Of a stretch of 64,000 bases of DNA, positions 38,006 through 50,978 are shown piece after piece (position 1 is the stretch's first letter; each line of letters opens with the position of its first letter). The DNA lies in contig NZ_CP072876.1 of the NCBI RefSeq assembly GCF_017968845.1, positions 2,108,001-2,172,000 on the forward strand, read 5' to 3'. Both the position numbers and the translations under genes were made by a program. The notes under the pieces are model-generated. The model saw nothing but the letters and a program-made list of their open reading frames with translations. It had not been told where the DNA came from and did no database searches. Source of the DNA: Microbacterium sp. NIBRBAC000506063. Lineage in GTDB: Bacteria > Actinomycetota > Actinomycetes > Actinomycetales > Microbacteriaceae.

Positions 38006-38876
38006 GTGAGTGAAGGATCCGGGGAGCGGCCGCTGAGCGCGCTCGTGCGCGCCGCCGCCGAGACCCTCGCCGCGGCGGGAGTCCCCGATCCGCAGGTCGA
38101 CGCCGAGCTCCTCGTCGGCCACGTGCTCGGGCAGGGGCGCGGACAGGTCGCCGCGGCATCGGTCCGGGGAGACCGCCTCACCGCCGCCGAGGCCGCAGCA
38201 CTCGATGCGCTCGTGGCCCGCCGAGCCGCCCGCGAACCGCTGCAGCATCTCACCGGCACCGCGCCGTTCCGGCACCTGGAGCTCGCCGTCGGCCCCGGCG
38301 TCTTCGTGCCGCGGCCGGAGACCGAGACGGTCGTGCAGTTCGCGATCGACGCGCTGCTGAACGCCCCCGACCCCGCGCCGGTCGGCATCGACCTCGGCAC
38401 GGGAAGCGGCGCGATCGCCCTCGCGATGGCCACCGAGGTGCCGCACAGCCGCATCTTCGCCGCCGAGCTGTCGCCCGAGGCGCACCGCTGGGCCGCGCAG
38501 AACACGGCGCGCGCCGAGAACCTCACGCTCGTGCAGGCCGACCTGGCCGAGGCCTTCGACGATCTCGCCGGCCGCGCGCACGTCGTGATCTCCAACCCCC
38601 CGTACGTGCCGGATGCCGCGATCCCGCGCGATCCGGAGGTGCGCCTGTTCGACCCTCCGCTGGCGCTGTACGGCGGAGCCGACGGTCTCGATGTCGTGCG
38701 GGTGCTGAGCGGGCGGGGGATGATGCTGCTGCGCTCGGGGGTCTGCTCGTGATCGAGCACGGCGAGTTGCAGGGCGAGGCGATCCGCGCGCTGCTGGCCG
38801 CCGACGGCTGGCGGGCGACCGCGACGCACCGCGACCTCACCCAGCGCGACCGCGCCACCACGGCCATCCGCCCTGA
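38006..38876 (+). CDS. prmC: Release factor glutamine methyltransferase
   Basis: N5-methylates the GGQ glutamine of release factors. It has an N-terminal helical bundle, then FVPRPETETVVQFAI, GIDLGTGSGAIALAMA (SAM-binding motif I) and VVISNPPYVPD (the NPPY motif that holds Gln). GTG at 38006 is 6 bases after TAGGGT and has GGGAGG just before it. Bases are missing at 38737-38741 (G) and 38871-38873 (C). With both, SGGLLVIEHGELQGEAIR is read and the protein ends RATTAIRP, 290 aa. Confidence 0.93.
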
Positions 38877-38906
38877 GCCTGAGAGCGGCGGTGCGGCCCC
38901 GACCCG

Positions 38907-38912
38907 TAGAAT
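38907..38912 (+). promoter_or_regulatory. tsaC -10 box, probably leaderless start
   Basis: TAGAAT ends 9 bases before the tsaC ATG with no ribosome-binding site between. CCGTAGAATCGACG matches the argS upstream sequence at 13 of 14 positions. Confidence 0.5.
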
Positions 38913-38921
38913 CGACGTGAC

Positions 38922-39620
38922 ATGTCCTCCGTCTTCGACTGCCGCGATGAGGCCCAGCTCCTCGCGGGTATGCGCCACGCCCGTCAGGCGATCGCCCGTG
39001 GCGAGCTCGTCGTGGTCCCCACCGACACGGTCTACGGCCTCGCCGCTGATGCGTTCTCGCCCGCGGCGGTCCAGCGTCTGCTCGACGCGAAGGGGCGTGG
39101 GCGCAGCCAGCCTCCGCCCGTGCTCGTCTCCGGGAGGCCCATGCTCAGCGCCCTCGTCGAAGAGGTGCCGGATGCCGTCGAGCGCCTCGTCGAGGAGTTC
39201 TGGCCGGGAGGGCTGACGATCGTCCTGCCCGCGCAGCCCTCGCTGTCGTGGGACCTCGGCGACACGAGGGGCACCGTCGCGGTGCGCATGCCCGATCGCC
39301 GCGTGACACTCGAGCTCCTCGCCGACACCGGCCCTCTGGCCGTTTCCAGCGCCAACCTCACCGGCCAGCGGGCGGCGGTCTCCTCGATCGACGCCGAGGC
39401 GATGCTCGGCGAGAGCGTGAGTGTGTACCTCGACGACGGTGCGAGCTTCACCGGCATCGCCTCGACCATCGTCGACGCGACCTCGCTCGTCGCCCGGGGA
39501 GCGGATGCCGCGCCCGGCCGCGTCCGCATCCTCCGCGAGGGCGCCGTCGAGCGGGAGGATCTCGCCCGGGTCCTCGGCGACCTGCTGGAGCCTGAGGCCG
39601 ACGCGGACGGAGCGGCGTGA
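38922..39620 (+). CDS. tsaC: L-threonylcarbamoyladenylate synthase (Sua5/YciO/YrdC family)
   Basis: Makes the threonylcarbamoyl-AMP used for the t6A base of ANN-reading tRNAs. Seen are ELVVVPTDTVYGLAADAFS, FWPGGLTIVLPA, RMPDRRVTLELLADTGPL and SSANLTGQRAA. The length of 232 aa fits the YrdC type, without the extra Sua5 domain. ATG at 38922. The stop overlaps the wecA GTG (GTGA). Intact. Confidence 0.93.
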   Translation: MSSVFDCRDEAQLLAGMRHARQAIARGELVVVPTDTVYGLAADAFSPAAVQRLLDAKGRGRSQPPPVLVSGRPMLSALVEEVPDAVERLVEEFWPGGLTIVLPAQPSLSWDLGDTRGTVAVRMPDRRVTLELLADTGPLAVSSANLTGQRAAVSSIDAEAMLGESVSVYLDDGASFTGIASTIVDATSLVARGADAAPGRVRILREGAVEREDLARVLGDLLEPEADADGAA

Positions 39621-40774
39621 AGCAGTATCTCTTCATCGTCATCTTCACCGCCGCCCTCACGCTCATGCTGAGCTGGGGCGTGTGGCAGCTGGCGCTGCGG
39701 TACAAGCTGTATCCCGGCATCCGGGATCGCGACGTGCACAAGACGCCGACGCCCAGGCTGGGCGGGGTGGCGATCTTCCTCGCGATCTGCGCGGCGATCG
39801 CCGTGTCGGCCGCGCAACCGTACTTCGACAACCTGTGGGTGCCGCCGCAGACGATGTGGGCGATCCTGGGAGCGGTGGCGCTCATCGCGGTCGTCGGTGT
39901 CGTCGACGACATCTGGGACCTGGACTGGATGATCAAGCTCAGCGCCCAGTTCCTCGCCGCCGGGATCATCGCCGCCGTCGGCGGTCTGCAGATCCTCTCC
40001 CTCCCCGTCGGCGGACTCGTGGTCGTCTCCAGCTGGACGAGCATCATCATCACGATGTTCGCGATCGTGATCGTCATGAACGCGGTGAACTTCATCGACG
40101 GCCTGGACGGCCTGGTCGCGGGCGTCTGCCTCATCGCCAACGGCGTCTTCTTCGCCTACGCCTTCATGCTCACCCGCGACACCGGCGCCTCCAGCTACTT
40201 CAACCTCGCCTCGTTCCTCGCCGCGGTCCTCATCGGGGCGTGCATCGGGTTCCTCCCGATGAACTGGAGCCCGGCGAAGCTGTTCATGGGCGACTCGGGG
40301 GCGCTCGTGATCGGCCTGCTCATGGCCACCTCGGCGGTCGCCCTCACCGGTCAGCTCGATGCCGCTGCGCTCGACCCCGAGCAGCTCGGCCGTTCGCAGC
40401 TGCTGGGCGCGTTCATCCCGATCATGCTCCCGATCGTCGTGGTCATGCTGCCGCTGCTGGACTTCGGCCTCGCGGTGCTGCGTCGCATGGCCGCGGGAAA
40501 GTCCCCGTTCTCGCCCGACCGCAAGCACCTGCATCACCGGATGCTGGATCTCGGCCACCGCGACCGCGACGCCGTGATCATCTTCTACGCCTGGACCGCG
40601 ATCATCTCTCTGGCGTTCCTGCTCATGTACATCGGCACCCGCGAGGACTGGCCCGGCCAGTACTGGCTCGGCTTCGCCTTCGGCGTCGTGGGCGCGCTCG
40701 CGTGCCTCGTCGTCACCCTCATGCCCTCACGCCGCGCCGCGGCATCCGACCCGATCCCTCAGGAGACCCCGTGA
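39617..40774 (+). CDS. wecA: Polyprenyl-phosphate GlcNAc-1-phosphate transferase (WecA/TagO type)
   Basis: Starts cell wall glycopolymer synthesis on the polyprenyl carrier. About eleven membrane spans are evident. The family loops are DRDVHKTPTPRLGG, VGVVDDIWDLDW (DDxxD, magnesium), MNAVNFIDGLDGLVAG, AKLFMGDSGALVIG and the cytosolic RKHLHHRMLDLGH. GTG at 39617 overlaps tsaC; 385 aa. It lies just before the ATP synthase genes in many actinobacteria. Intact. Confidence 0.92.
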   Translation: MKQYLFIVIFTAALTLMLSWGVWQLALRYKLYPGIRDRDVHKTPTPRLGGVAIFLAICAAIAVSAAQPYFDNLWVPPQTMWAILGAVALIAVVGVVDDIWDLDWMIKLSAQFLAAGIIAAVGGLQILSLPVGGLVVVSSWTSIIITMFAIVIVMNAVNFIDGLDGLVAGVCLIANGVFFAYAFMLTRDTGASSYFNLASFLAAVLIGACIGFLPMNWSPAKLFMGDSGALVIGLLMATSAVALTGQLDAAALDPEQLGRSQLLGAFIPIMLPIVVVMLPLLDFGLAVLRRMAAGKSPFSPDRKHLHHRMLDLGHRDRDAVIIFYAWTAIISLAFLLMYIGTREDWPGQYWLGFAFGVVGALACLVVTLMPSRRAAASDPIPQETP

Positions 40775-41287
40775 AGACCCCGCCCCCACGAGTCCGGCGG
40801 CCCGCGGCAGCCGAATCCGGTCACGAGCAATCCCGTGCTGCGCCGCACTCTCCTGTGGAGCGGGGTGGCAACCCTGGGGCTGGCCATCGTAGGAGCGGCG
40901 ATCGGCTGGTTCGTCGCGGGCGTCCCGGGACTCATCAGCGCCCTGTGCGGGATCGTGCTGGCCGCGCTCTTCCTCTCGATCACCGCGATCACGATCCTCG
41001 TGGCCAATCGCTGGTACGGCGATCCGCTGTATGTGCCGATCTTCTTCGGGGGAGTGCTGGGCGGGTGGCTGCTGAAGTTCATCCTCTTCTTCATCGTGCT
41101 GGCGGTGCTGCGCCAGCAGGACTGGATCGAGCCGATGATCTTCTTCATCGCGGTGGTCGTGTGCGTGTTCTTCACCCTCATCATCGACGTCGTGGTGATG
41201 CTCAAGACCCGGATGCCGTACGTCAGCGACGCCACGCTTCCGGATGCCGCAGACGAGGCCGGTTCCGGCACCGCCGACGATTCGTGA
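40771..41287 (+). CDS. atpI: ATP synthase protein I-like membrane protein
   Basis: The GTG at 40771 overlaps the wecA stop. Two C are missing, at 40783-40787 and 40801-40803; with both, the N-terminus reads VKTPPPTSPAAPRQPNPVTS and joins NPVLRRTLLWSGVATLGLAI. Four membrane spans follow, with the Asp/Asn-poor pattern of actinobacterial AtpI. AtpI helps assemble the c-ring or imports magnesium; its function is debated. 172 aa. The assignment is by position, size and topology. Confidence 0.75.
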
Positions 41288-41299
41288 GCGGGCCTGATC

Positions 41300-41318
41300 T
41301 TTTGATAGGCTGTAATCG
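41300..41318 (+). promoter_or_regulatory. Possible atp operon promoter region
   Basis: The A+T-rich segment TTTTGATAGGCTGTAATCG holds two candidate -10 hexamers, TAGGCT and TGTAAT. No -35 stands out. It lies about 115 bases upstream of atpB. Confidence 0.35.
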
Positions 41319-41429
41319 TTCCCGCAGGCAGGTCGCCACGCGCCGAGAGGTGAAGGTGTCGCCGCGGACGACACCCAACCGCCCTCTCGCGCTGGTTCAC
41401 GCCGGTGCCACGAAGCTGGAGCCACACAG

Positions 41430-42229
41430 TTGACTCAAGCCGCGAATATCCTCGCCATGGCCGACGACGAATTCCATCCACCGTCGATCTGGGAGTTCTT
41501 CCCCCGGCGATCTTCTTTGAAGGCACCCCCTTCGAGATCACCCGGATCACGCTCATCCAGTTCCTCGCCACGGCGTTGCTGGTCGTGATCTTCCTCCTGG
41601 GAACACGGCGTCTGAAGATGATCCCGGGTCGTTTCCAGAGCATCATCGAGATGGGCTTCGACTTCGTGCGCAAGAGCATCGCGCACGACCTGCTCGGACG
41701 CAAGGACGGCGACCGCTTCCTGCCGATCCTCATGACCTTCTTCTTCATGATCCTGTTCATGAACATCATGGGCATCGTCCCCGGCATCAACCTCGCCGGC
41801 ACGAGCGTGATCGCCCTCCCGCTGCTGCTGGCCGCGGTCTCCTACTTCACCTTCATCTACGCCGGCATCAGGAAGAGCCCGGCGGGCTTCTTCAAGAACG
41901 CGCTCTTCCCGAGCGGTGTGCCGCCGGTGCTGTACATCCTGGTGACCCCGCTCGAGTTCATCTCGACCTTCATCATCCGTCCGGTGACGCTGACGCTGCG
42001 TCTGATGATGAACATGATGGTCGGGCACCTCATGCTCGTGCTGCTGTTCGGCGCGACGCACTTCTTCGTCTTCGGACTCGGCGGCTGGTGGACGGCGATG
42101 GGTGCAGCCACGCTCGCCGGCGGATTCGCCTTCACCCTGTTCGAAATCCTGGTGGCCTTCCTCCAGGCGTACGTCTTCACGATCCTGACCGCGGTCTACA
42201 TCCAGCTCGCGGTCGCAGAAGAGCACTAA
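41430..42229 (+). CDS. atpB: ATP synthase F0 subunit a
   Basis: Stator channel subunit that carries protons to and from the c-ring. The C-terminal span set includes FIIRPVTLTLRLMMNMMVGH with the essential Arg (TLRLMMN). TTG at 41430 with GGAG upstream is the best start by ribosome-binding site; ATG at 41457 (MADDEFHPPSIWEFF) is the alternative. One C is missing at 41501-41505, after which FFPPAIFFEGTPFEIT is read; 266 aa. Uses five to six membrane spans. Confidence 0.93.
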
Positions 42230-42508
<279 letters not shown>

Positions 42509-42537
42509 TCCGCACGCTCGAGACCTAAGGAGACAGG

Positions 42538-43074
42538 ATGCTTTCCGCTCTTGTCACAGTGGCCGCGGAAGAGGCGCCCAACCCGCTTCTTCCGCCGCTG
42601 TACGACATCGTCTGGTCGGCGGTGTGCTTCGTGGTGATCCTCGTGGTGTTCTGGAAAGTCATCATTCCGCGCCTGACCGCACTGCTGGATCAGCGCGCCG
42701 AGGCCATCGAGGGCAACATCGCCAAGGCCGATGAGGCCCAGAAGCAGGCCGAGGCCGCGCTGGAGGAGTACACCCGCCAGCTCGCCGAGGCGCGCACCGA
42801 GGCCGGTCAGATCCGCGAGGCCGCCCGTGAGGACGGCAAGAAGATCGTCTCCGAGGCCAAGGAGCAGGCGACCGCCGAGGCCGCCCGTCTGACGGCGGCG
42901 GCATCCACGCAGATCGACGCCGAGCGCCAGGCGGCGCTCGTGTCGCTGCGCTCGGAGGTCGGCACGCTCGCCCTCGACCTCGCCGGCGGCGTGGTCGGAG
43001 AGACGCTGTCCGATGACGCCCGTGCGGGCGCCGTCGTCGACCGCTTCCTCGCCGATCTCGAGGCGGCGAAGTAA
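42538..43074 (+). CDS. atpF: ATP synthase F0 subunit b
   Basis: Peripheral stalk subunit. One membrane span (YDIVWSAVCFVVILVVFWKV) is followed by a long charged helix (GNIAKADEAQKQAEAALEEY ... AEAARLTAAASTQIDAERQA) that dimerises. 178 aa. Unlike mycobacteria, b and delta are separate here. ATG at 42538 follows AAGGAGA. The stop shares bases with atpH. Intact. Confidence 0.95.
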   Translation: MLSALVTVAAEEAPNPLLPPLYDIVWSAVCFVVILVVFWKVIIPRLTALLDQRAEAIEGNIAKADEAQKQAEAALEEYTRQLAEARTEAGQIREAAREDGKKIVSEAKEQATAEAARLTAAASTQIDAERQAALVSLRSEVGTLALDLAGGVVGETLSDDARAGAVVDRFLADLEAAK

Positions 43075-43862
43075 TGGGCAGCGCGACCACTCAGGCGCTG
43101 AGCGCTTCTGCAGCGGCTCTGTCCGCTGAGAAGGGGATCACGATCGAGACCGCGGCGGAGCTGTTCACCGCTGCGCGTCTGATCGGCGAGTCCGGCCAGC
43201 TCAGCGGAGCCCTCTCGGACTCGGCGGCTCCCGCCGAAGCCCGTGCGGGCGTGGTGGCCGCGGTCTTCGGCGCCGCCTCGGCGCCGACGAAGACGGTGCT
43301 CTCCCGCGCTGTGTCCGAGCGCTGGTCCTCCGCCGCCGACCTGGTCGACGGCATCGAGGAACTGGCCATTCGTGCGGCGGCCATCGCCGGGGAGAGCGAC
43401 GACATCGAGGGCGAGATCTTCGCCTTCTCCCGCGTCGTCGCCGACAACCCCGAGCTCGAGCTCGCGCTCGGCAGCCGTCTCGGTGACAACGCCGCCAAGG
43501 GCGAGCTCGTCGAGAAGCTGCTGGAGGGCCAGACGAGCGCCGCGACGGTGCTCATCGTCTCGTCGCTGGTGCGTCAGCCGCGGGAGCGGCGCGTGCGCCA
43601 GCTGCTGAGCCGCGCCTCGCGCATCGTCTCGGCCCAGCACGAGCGCATCGTCGCCACGGTGCACAGCGCCCGCGCGCTCACCGACGCCCAGCGCACCCGA
43701 CTCCTCGACTCACTGCAGAGCCGCTACGGCACGAAGGTCACCCTCAACGAGGTGCTCGACCCCGCCGTCGTCGGGGGTCTGCGCATCCAGGTCGCCGACG
43801 ACGTCATCGACGGCAGCATCTCCGCACGCCTCGCCGAACTCCGGCAGAAGCTCGCGGGCTAA
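43074..43862 (+). CDS. atpH: ATP synthase F1 subunit delta
   Basis: Joins the b-dimer to the top of the alpha-beta crown. 262 aa, longer than the 177 aa of the E. coli protein, as usual in actinobacteria. The C-terminal half (RAVIGRIVSAQHERIVATVH-like strand, then SRYGTKVTLNEVLDPAVVGG) has the conserved DPAVVGG turn. ATG at 43074 overlaps atpF by one base. Intact. Confidence 0.93.
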   Translation: MGSATTQALSASAAALSAEKGITIETAAELFTAARLIGESGQLSGALSDSAAPAEARAGVVAAVFGAASAPTKTVLSRAVSERWSSAADLVDGIEELAIRAAAIAGESDDIEGEIFAFSRVVADNPELELALGSRLGDNAAKGELVEKLLEGQTSAATVLIVSSLVRQPRERRVRQLLSRASRIVSAQHERIVATVHSARALTDAQRTRLLDSLQSRYGTKVTLNEVLDPAVVGGLRIQVADDVIDGSISARLAELRQKLAG

Positions 43863-43907
43863 CGACTTCGCGCGACAACGCGCAGAATCTCACACAAAGG
43901 GAAGACA

Positions 43908-45547
43908 ATGGCAGAACTATCGATCAGCCCCGACGTCGTCCGTGACGCACTGAAGGACTTCGTCGCCGCCTACGAGCCCACCGGGGCCGCGGCGACCGAG
44001 GTCGGAACCGTCATCGACGCCGCAGACGGCATCGCACACGTGGAGGGCCTGCCCGGTGTCATGGCCAACGAGCTCATCCGCTTCGCGGACGGCACGCTCG
44101 GCCTCGCGCAGAACCTCGACGAGCACGAGATCGGTGTCGTCGTCCTCGGCGAGTTCTCCGGCATCGAGGCGGGCATGGAGGTCACCCGCACCGGCGAGGT
44201 GCTCTCGGTGCCCGTCGGCGACGGCTACCTCGGCCGTGTCGTCGACCCGCTGGGCAACCCGATCGACGGCCTCGGCGAGATCGCCAGCGAGGGTCGTCGC
44301 GAGCTCGAGCTCCAGGCGCCCGGCGTCATGCAGCGCAAGAGCGTGCACGAGCCCATGCAGACCGGCATCAAGGCGATCGACGCCATGATCCCCGTCGGCC
44401 GCGGCCAGCGCCAGCTCATCATCGGCGACCGCCAGACCGGCAAAACCGCGATCGCGATCGACACGATCATCAACCAGAAGGACAACTGGGACTCGGGCGA
44501 CGTCAACAAGCAGGTCCGCTGCATCTACGTCGCCATCGGCCAGAAGGGCTCGACGATCGCTTCCGTGAAGGGCGCGCTCGAAGAGGCCGGTGCCATGGAG
44601 TACACCACGATCGTGGCCGCTCCGGCATCCGACCCCGCCGGCTTCAAGTACCTCGCCCCTACACCGGCTCGGCCATCGGCCAGCACTGGATGTACGCGGG
44701 CAAGCACGTCCTGATCATCTTCGACGACCTGTCCAAGCAGGCCGAGGCCTACCGTGCCGTGTCGCTGCTGCTGCGCCGCCCGCCGGGCCGCGAGGCATAC
44801 CCCGGTGACGTCTTCTACCTGCACTCGCGTCTGCTCGAGCGCTGCGCGAAGCTCTCCGACGAGCTGGGCGCCGGTTCGATGACGGGTCTGCCGATCATCG
44901 AGACCAAGGCCAACGACGTCTCGGCGTACATCCCCACCAACGTGATCTCGATCACCGACGGCCAGATCTTCCTGCAGTCCGACCTCTTCAACGCCAACCA
45001 GCGTCCGGCGGTCGACGTGGGTATCTCGGTCTCGCGAGTCGGCGGTGACGCGCAGGTCAAGTCGATCAAGAAGGTCTCCGGTACCCTCAAGCTCGAGCTC
45101 GCGCAGTATCGCTCGCTCGAGGCGTTCGCGATGTTCGCCTCCGACCTCGACGCGGCCTCGCGTCGTCAGCTCGACCGTGGTGCGCGACTGACCGAGCTGC
45201 TCAAGCAGCCGCAGTACTCGCCGTACCCCGTCGAGGACCAGGTCGTCTCGATCTGGGCCGGCACCAACGGCAAGCTCGACACGATCGCCGTGGAGGACGT
45301 GCTCCGCTTCGAGCGCGAGCTGCTCGACCACGTCCGTCGCAACACCGGCATCCTCGAGACGCTGCGCGAGACCAACGTCCTCGGTGACGACACCGTCGCC
45401 GAGCTCGAGAAGGTCGTCGACGAGTTCATCCTCGAGTTCCAGTCGGGCGACGGCAAGTCGCTCGGCGCCGTGGGGCACGAGGAGCACGCCGCGGCCGAGG
45501 TCGAGGACATCAACCAGGAGAAGATCGTCAAGGGCCGTCGCGGCTGA
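43908..45547 (+). CDS. atpA: ATP synthase F1 subunit alpha
   Basis: Non-catalytic nucleotide-binding subunit. [15 protein letters not shown] is the Walker A loop (about residues 171-177), [20 protein letters not shown] the Walker B and arm, and [20 protein letters not shown] the conserved C-terminal strand. ATG at 43908 with AAAGGGAAG. One C is missing at 44656-44659; repaired, [20 protein letters not shown] is read, 546 aa. The break would destroy an essential enzyme, so it is a sequence error. Confidence 0.96.
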
Positions 45548-45566
45548 CCGCGGCGGAATCTGAAAC

Positions 45567-46466
45567 ATGGGCGCACAACTCAGGGTCTACAAGCAGAAGA
45601 TCAGTTCTGCTCAGACGACCAAGAAGATCACGAAGGCGATGGAGCTCATCGCGGCTTCGCGCATTCAGAAGGCGCTGGCGCGCGTCAAGGCGTCCACGCC
45701 CTTCGCGCGGGCCGTGACCCGGGCCGTGTCCGCCGTCGCGACGCACTCGAACGTCGACCACCCGCTGACGCGCGAGCCCGAGGTGGTCCGTCGCTCCGCG
45801 ATCGTGATCCTCACCTCGGACCGCGGTCTTGCCGGCGCGTTCAACTCGCAGGTGCTGCGTGAAGGGCTGGAGCTCGCCGAGCTCCTGCGCTCGCAGGGCA
45901 AGGAGCCGGTGTACTACCTCGTCGGACGCAAGGCCGTCGGGTACTTCCAGTTCCGCGGGATCGCCTCGGCGGCGGAGTGGACGGGTGACACCGACACGCC
46001 GCACTTCCACACCGCCGAAGACATCTCCGCCTCGCTGCTGGACGCCTTCACCCGTGGCGGCGAAGAGGGCGGCGTCGACGAGATCCACCTCGTCTACAAC
46101 CGCTTCGTCAGCATGATGACGCAGACCCCCGAGTCGGTGCGTCTGCTGCCGCTGGAGATCGCGGAGGCCGACGAGTCGGAGGCGGGAAGCGCCGTCTACC
46201 CGCTGTACGAGTTCGAGCCGGATGCGGCTACAGTGCTGGACGCGATCCTGCCGGTGTACATCCAGAGCCGCATCTTCAACGCGCTCCTGCAGTCGTCGGC
46301 CTCGAAGCAGGCGGCGACCCAGAAGGCGATGAAGTCGGCCAGCGACAACGCCGACAAGCTCATCACCGACTACACGCGCCTGCGCAACAACGCCCGCCAG
46401 GCCGAGATCACTCAGCAGATCGCGGAGATCGTCGGCGGCGCCGACGCCCTCGCATCGAGCAAATAG
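45567..46466 (+). CDS. atpG: ATP synthase F1 subunit gamma
   Basis: Central rotor shaft. The N-terminal helix ([20 protein letters not shown] then [15 protein letters not shown]) and the C-terminal helix ([29 protein letters not shown]) pair to form the coiled shaft. ATG at 45567; 299 aa. Intact and 23 bases before atpD. Confidence 0.95.
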   Translation: MGAQLRVYKQKISSAQTTKKITKAMELIAASRIQKALARVKASTPFARAVTRAVSAVATHSNVDHPLTREPEVVRRSAIVILTSDRGLAGAFNSQVLREGLELAELLRSQGKEPVYYLVGRKAVGYFQFRGIASAAEWTGDTDTPHFHTAEDISASLLDAFTRGGEEGGVDEIHLVYNRFVSMMTQTPESVRLLPLEIAEADESEAGSAVYPLYEFEPDAATVLDAILPVYIQSRIFNALLQSSASKQAATQKAMKSASDNADKLITDYTRLRNNARQAEITQQIAEIVGGADALASSK

Positions 46467-46489
46467 ACCCTCAAGAAAGAGACGAAGAT

Positions 46490-48957
<2,468 letters not shown>

Positions 48958-48995
48958 GCGGTTCCGTAAAGTTTCGTTCCATCCCGAGTGGGCGA

Positions 48996-49025
48996 TTGCC
49001 CGGGGAAACCGCGCACCACTACGAT
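48996..49025 (+). promoter_or_regulatory. Promoter for the DUF5684-like gene
   Basis: TTGCCC (48996-49001) and TACGAT (49020-49025) are 18 bases apart, about 70 bases upstream of the ATG at 49096. Confidence 0.5.
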
Positions 49026-49095
49026 GACGTGTGCAGGGAGGGGCTTCCTGCCGTGCGGCTGATCTCCAGCGGCAAGTCTGAAAGAGAGTGAGATT

Positions 49096-49802
49096 ATGGG
49101 CTATTCCGACGACGCGGCGGTGCTCGCGCTGCTGGCCGGCTTCTACTTCGTCCTGTTCATCTTCGCGATCGCCGGGTACCTCATCACGGCGTTCTTCCTC
49201 ATGAAGGTGTTCGACAAGGCCGGTGTGCAGGGCAAGTGGCGCGCGTGGGTGCCGATCTACAACTCGATGGTCTTCACCAAGCTCGGTGACCTCTCGCCGT
49301 GGCTCGTGCTCATCGGGCTCGGTGCGACGATCGTCCTGGGGTGGATTCCGGTCCTCGGTCAGATCATCGCGCTGATCCCGGCCGCGATCCTTCTCGCGGC
49401 CGCCTGGCGCGTGGGCCTGAAGCTGCAGAAGGAGCCGGTGTGGCTCATCCTCGCCTTCTTCCTCTCCATCGTGTGGCTGGGCATCCTCGCCTTCGACAAG
49501 TCGCGTTGGAACAAGGACATCCCGCCGGCTCCGTGGGCGGGCAACAACTTCCTCGCCGACAGCACCGTGTGGGCGGGTGTCCCGGTGCAGACGAGCGCCG
49601 TCGCCCCGGCGGCCCCCGCCGCTCCGGCCTATGCGCCGCCGGCTCCTCCCGCGTCGGCACCGCCCGCCCCGGCGGCCGACGCGCCTCCGGCGCCGCCCGC
49701 ACCCGCGGCTCCGGCAGCGGACGCCCCGGCGGCCCCGAGGCCCCGGCCGCTCCCGAAGCGCCGACGGCCGATCCGGAGAACCCCACCACGCCTCCGGCGT
49801 GA
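49096..49802 (+). CDS. DUF5684-like membrane protein with Pro/Ala-rich tail
   Basis: Four membrane spans (LLAGFYFVLFIFAIAGYLIT, LSPWLVLIGLGATIVLG, PVLGQIIALIPAAILLAA, VWLILAFFLSIVWLGILAF) surround KAGVQGKWRAWVPIYNSMVF, the conserved loop of this family. A long tail of Pro, Ala and Asp follows from about residue 175. One C is missing at 49733-49736, which restores PAAPEAPTADPENPTTPPA and the stop at 49802; 235 aa. Function unknown; the loop and topology resemble signal-peptidase-associated membrane proteins. Confidence 0.65.
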
Positions 49803-49823
49803 TCTGACGCAGAACGTCACCGC

Positions 49824-49856
49824 ACGCAGCCCTCGATCCTCTGGTCGGGGCTGCGT
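49824..49856 (+). terminator. Terminator hairpin
   Basis: ACGCAGCCC (49824-49832) pairs perfectly with GGGCTGCGT (49848-49856) over a 15-base loop. It follows the DUF5684-like gene by 21 bases. Confidence 0.65.
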
Positions 49857-49914
49857 CGTTCGCTCACCGCGAGGAACGTCGCCGGGCCCCGCCGTGACCC
49901 GATAGCGTGGAGGC

Positions 49915-50897
49915 ATGGGTGATGCACAGCGCCGCGTCGGCGCATCCGGACTCGTCGTCTCGGCCACAGGACTCGGCTGCAACAACTTCGGCCGCGCGGG
50001 AACCGCGACCGAGACCCTGGAGGGCACCCGAGCGGTGCTCGACGCGGCCTTGGAGAACGGCGTGTTCTTCTTCGACACCGCCGACATCTACGGCAAGGAG
50101 CCCGGCCTCAGCGAGACGCTCATGGGCCAGGCGCTTCAGGGCCGCAGGGACCAGGTCGTGCTCGCGACGAAGTTCGGCTACGACATGGACATGGGATACG
50201 GCTTCCCCGGGGACGCGGTTCGCGTCGTTACGTGCGCCGCGCCGTGGAGGAGTCGCTGCGCCGGCTGCGCACCGACTGGATCGACCTCTACCAGCTGCAC
50301 CAGCCCGATCCCGCCACACCCGTCGCCGAGACGATCGACGCGCTGGATGAGCTCGTCGGCGAGGGCAAGATCCGCTACTACGGGCACTCCAACTTCTCCG
50401 GCTGGCAGATCGCCGAGGCCGAGTTCACGGCGAGGGCGCGATCGACCGGCCGTTTCATCTCCGCGCAGAACCACTATTCGCTGCTGGCCCGTGCCGCCGA
50501 GCGGGAGGTGCTCCCCGCGGTGGCGCGATACGACCTGGGTTTCTTCCCCTTCTTCCCTCTGCACAACGGTCTGCTCACCGGCAAGTTCAGCCGGGATCAC
50601 CTCGTCCCGGGAAGCCGCATCCAGCAGGTGCGCTCCCACGTCTGGGAGAACGCGCCCTGGGAAGCGCTGGAGGCCTACACGGCGTTCTGCGAGGAGCGCG
50701 GCCTCACGATGCTCGAGGCGACCTTCGGGTGGCTGCTGGCCCGGCCGGGTGTCTCGAGCGTGATCGCGGGGGCGACGTCTCCCGCGCAGATCGAGGCGAA
50801 TGCGAAGGCCGGCACGGCGTGGACGCCGGGTCCGGAGGAGCTCGAGGCCATCGACGCCTTCTTCCCGCTGCCCGCCGATCCGGGCGCGCAGGTATGA
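49915..50897 (+). CDS. Aldo/keto reductase
   Basis: NADPH-dependent oxidoreductase with a TIM barrel. VFFFDTADIYGKEPGLSE carries Asp and Tyr of the catalytic tetrad, VVLATKFGYDM the Lys, and DLYQLHQPDP the His. The C-terminal part (LARPGVSSVIAGATSPAQIE) binds the cofactor phosphate. One C is missing at 50205-50208; repaired, GFPRGRGSRRYVRRAVEESL is read, 327 aa. ATG at 49915 lies 6 bases after TAGCGT, so it may be leaderless. Substrate unknown. Confidence 0.88.
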
Positions 50898-50978
50898 GCG
50901 CCCGACATCCGGAATCCCCTACGATGTGGAAGTACGCCGTGGCGACCCGGTCCGGCGCTCACCGCTCGGAGGGTGTGC

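Noticed and set aside
49600..49802. Pro/Ala-rich tail as a separate repeat protein
   Set aside because: It continues the membrane protein frame after one base is restored, and low-complexity tails are common in this family.
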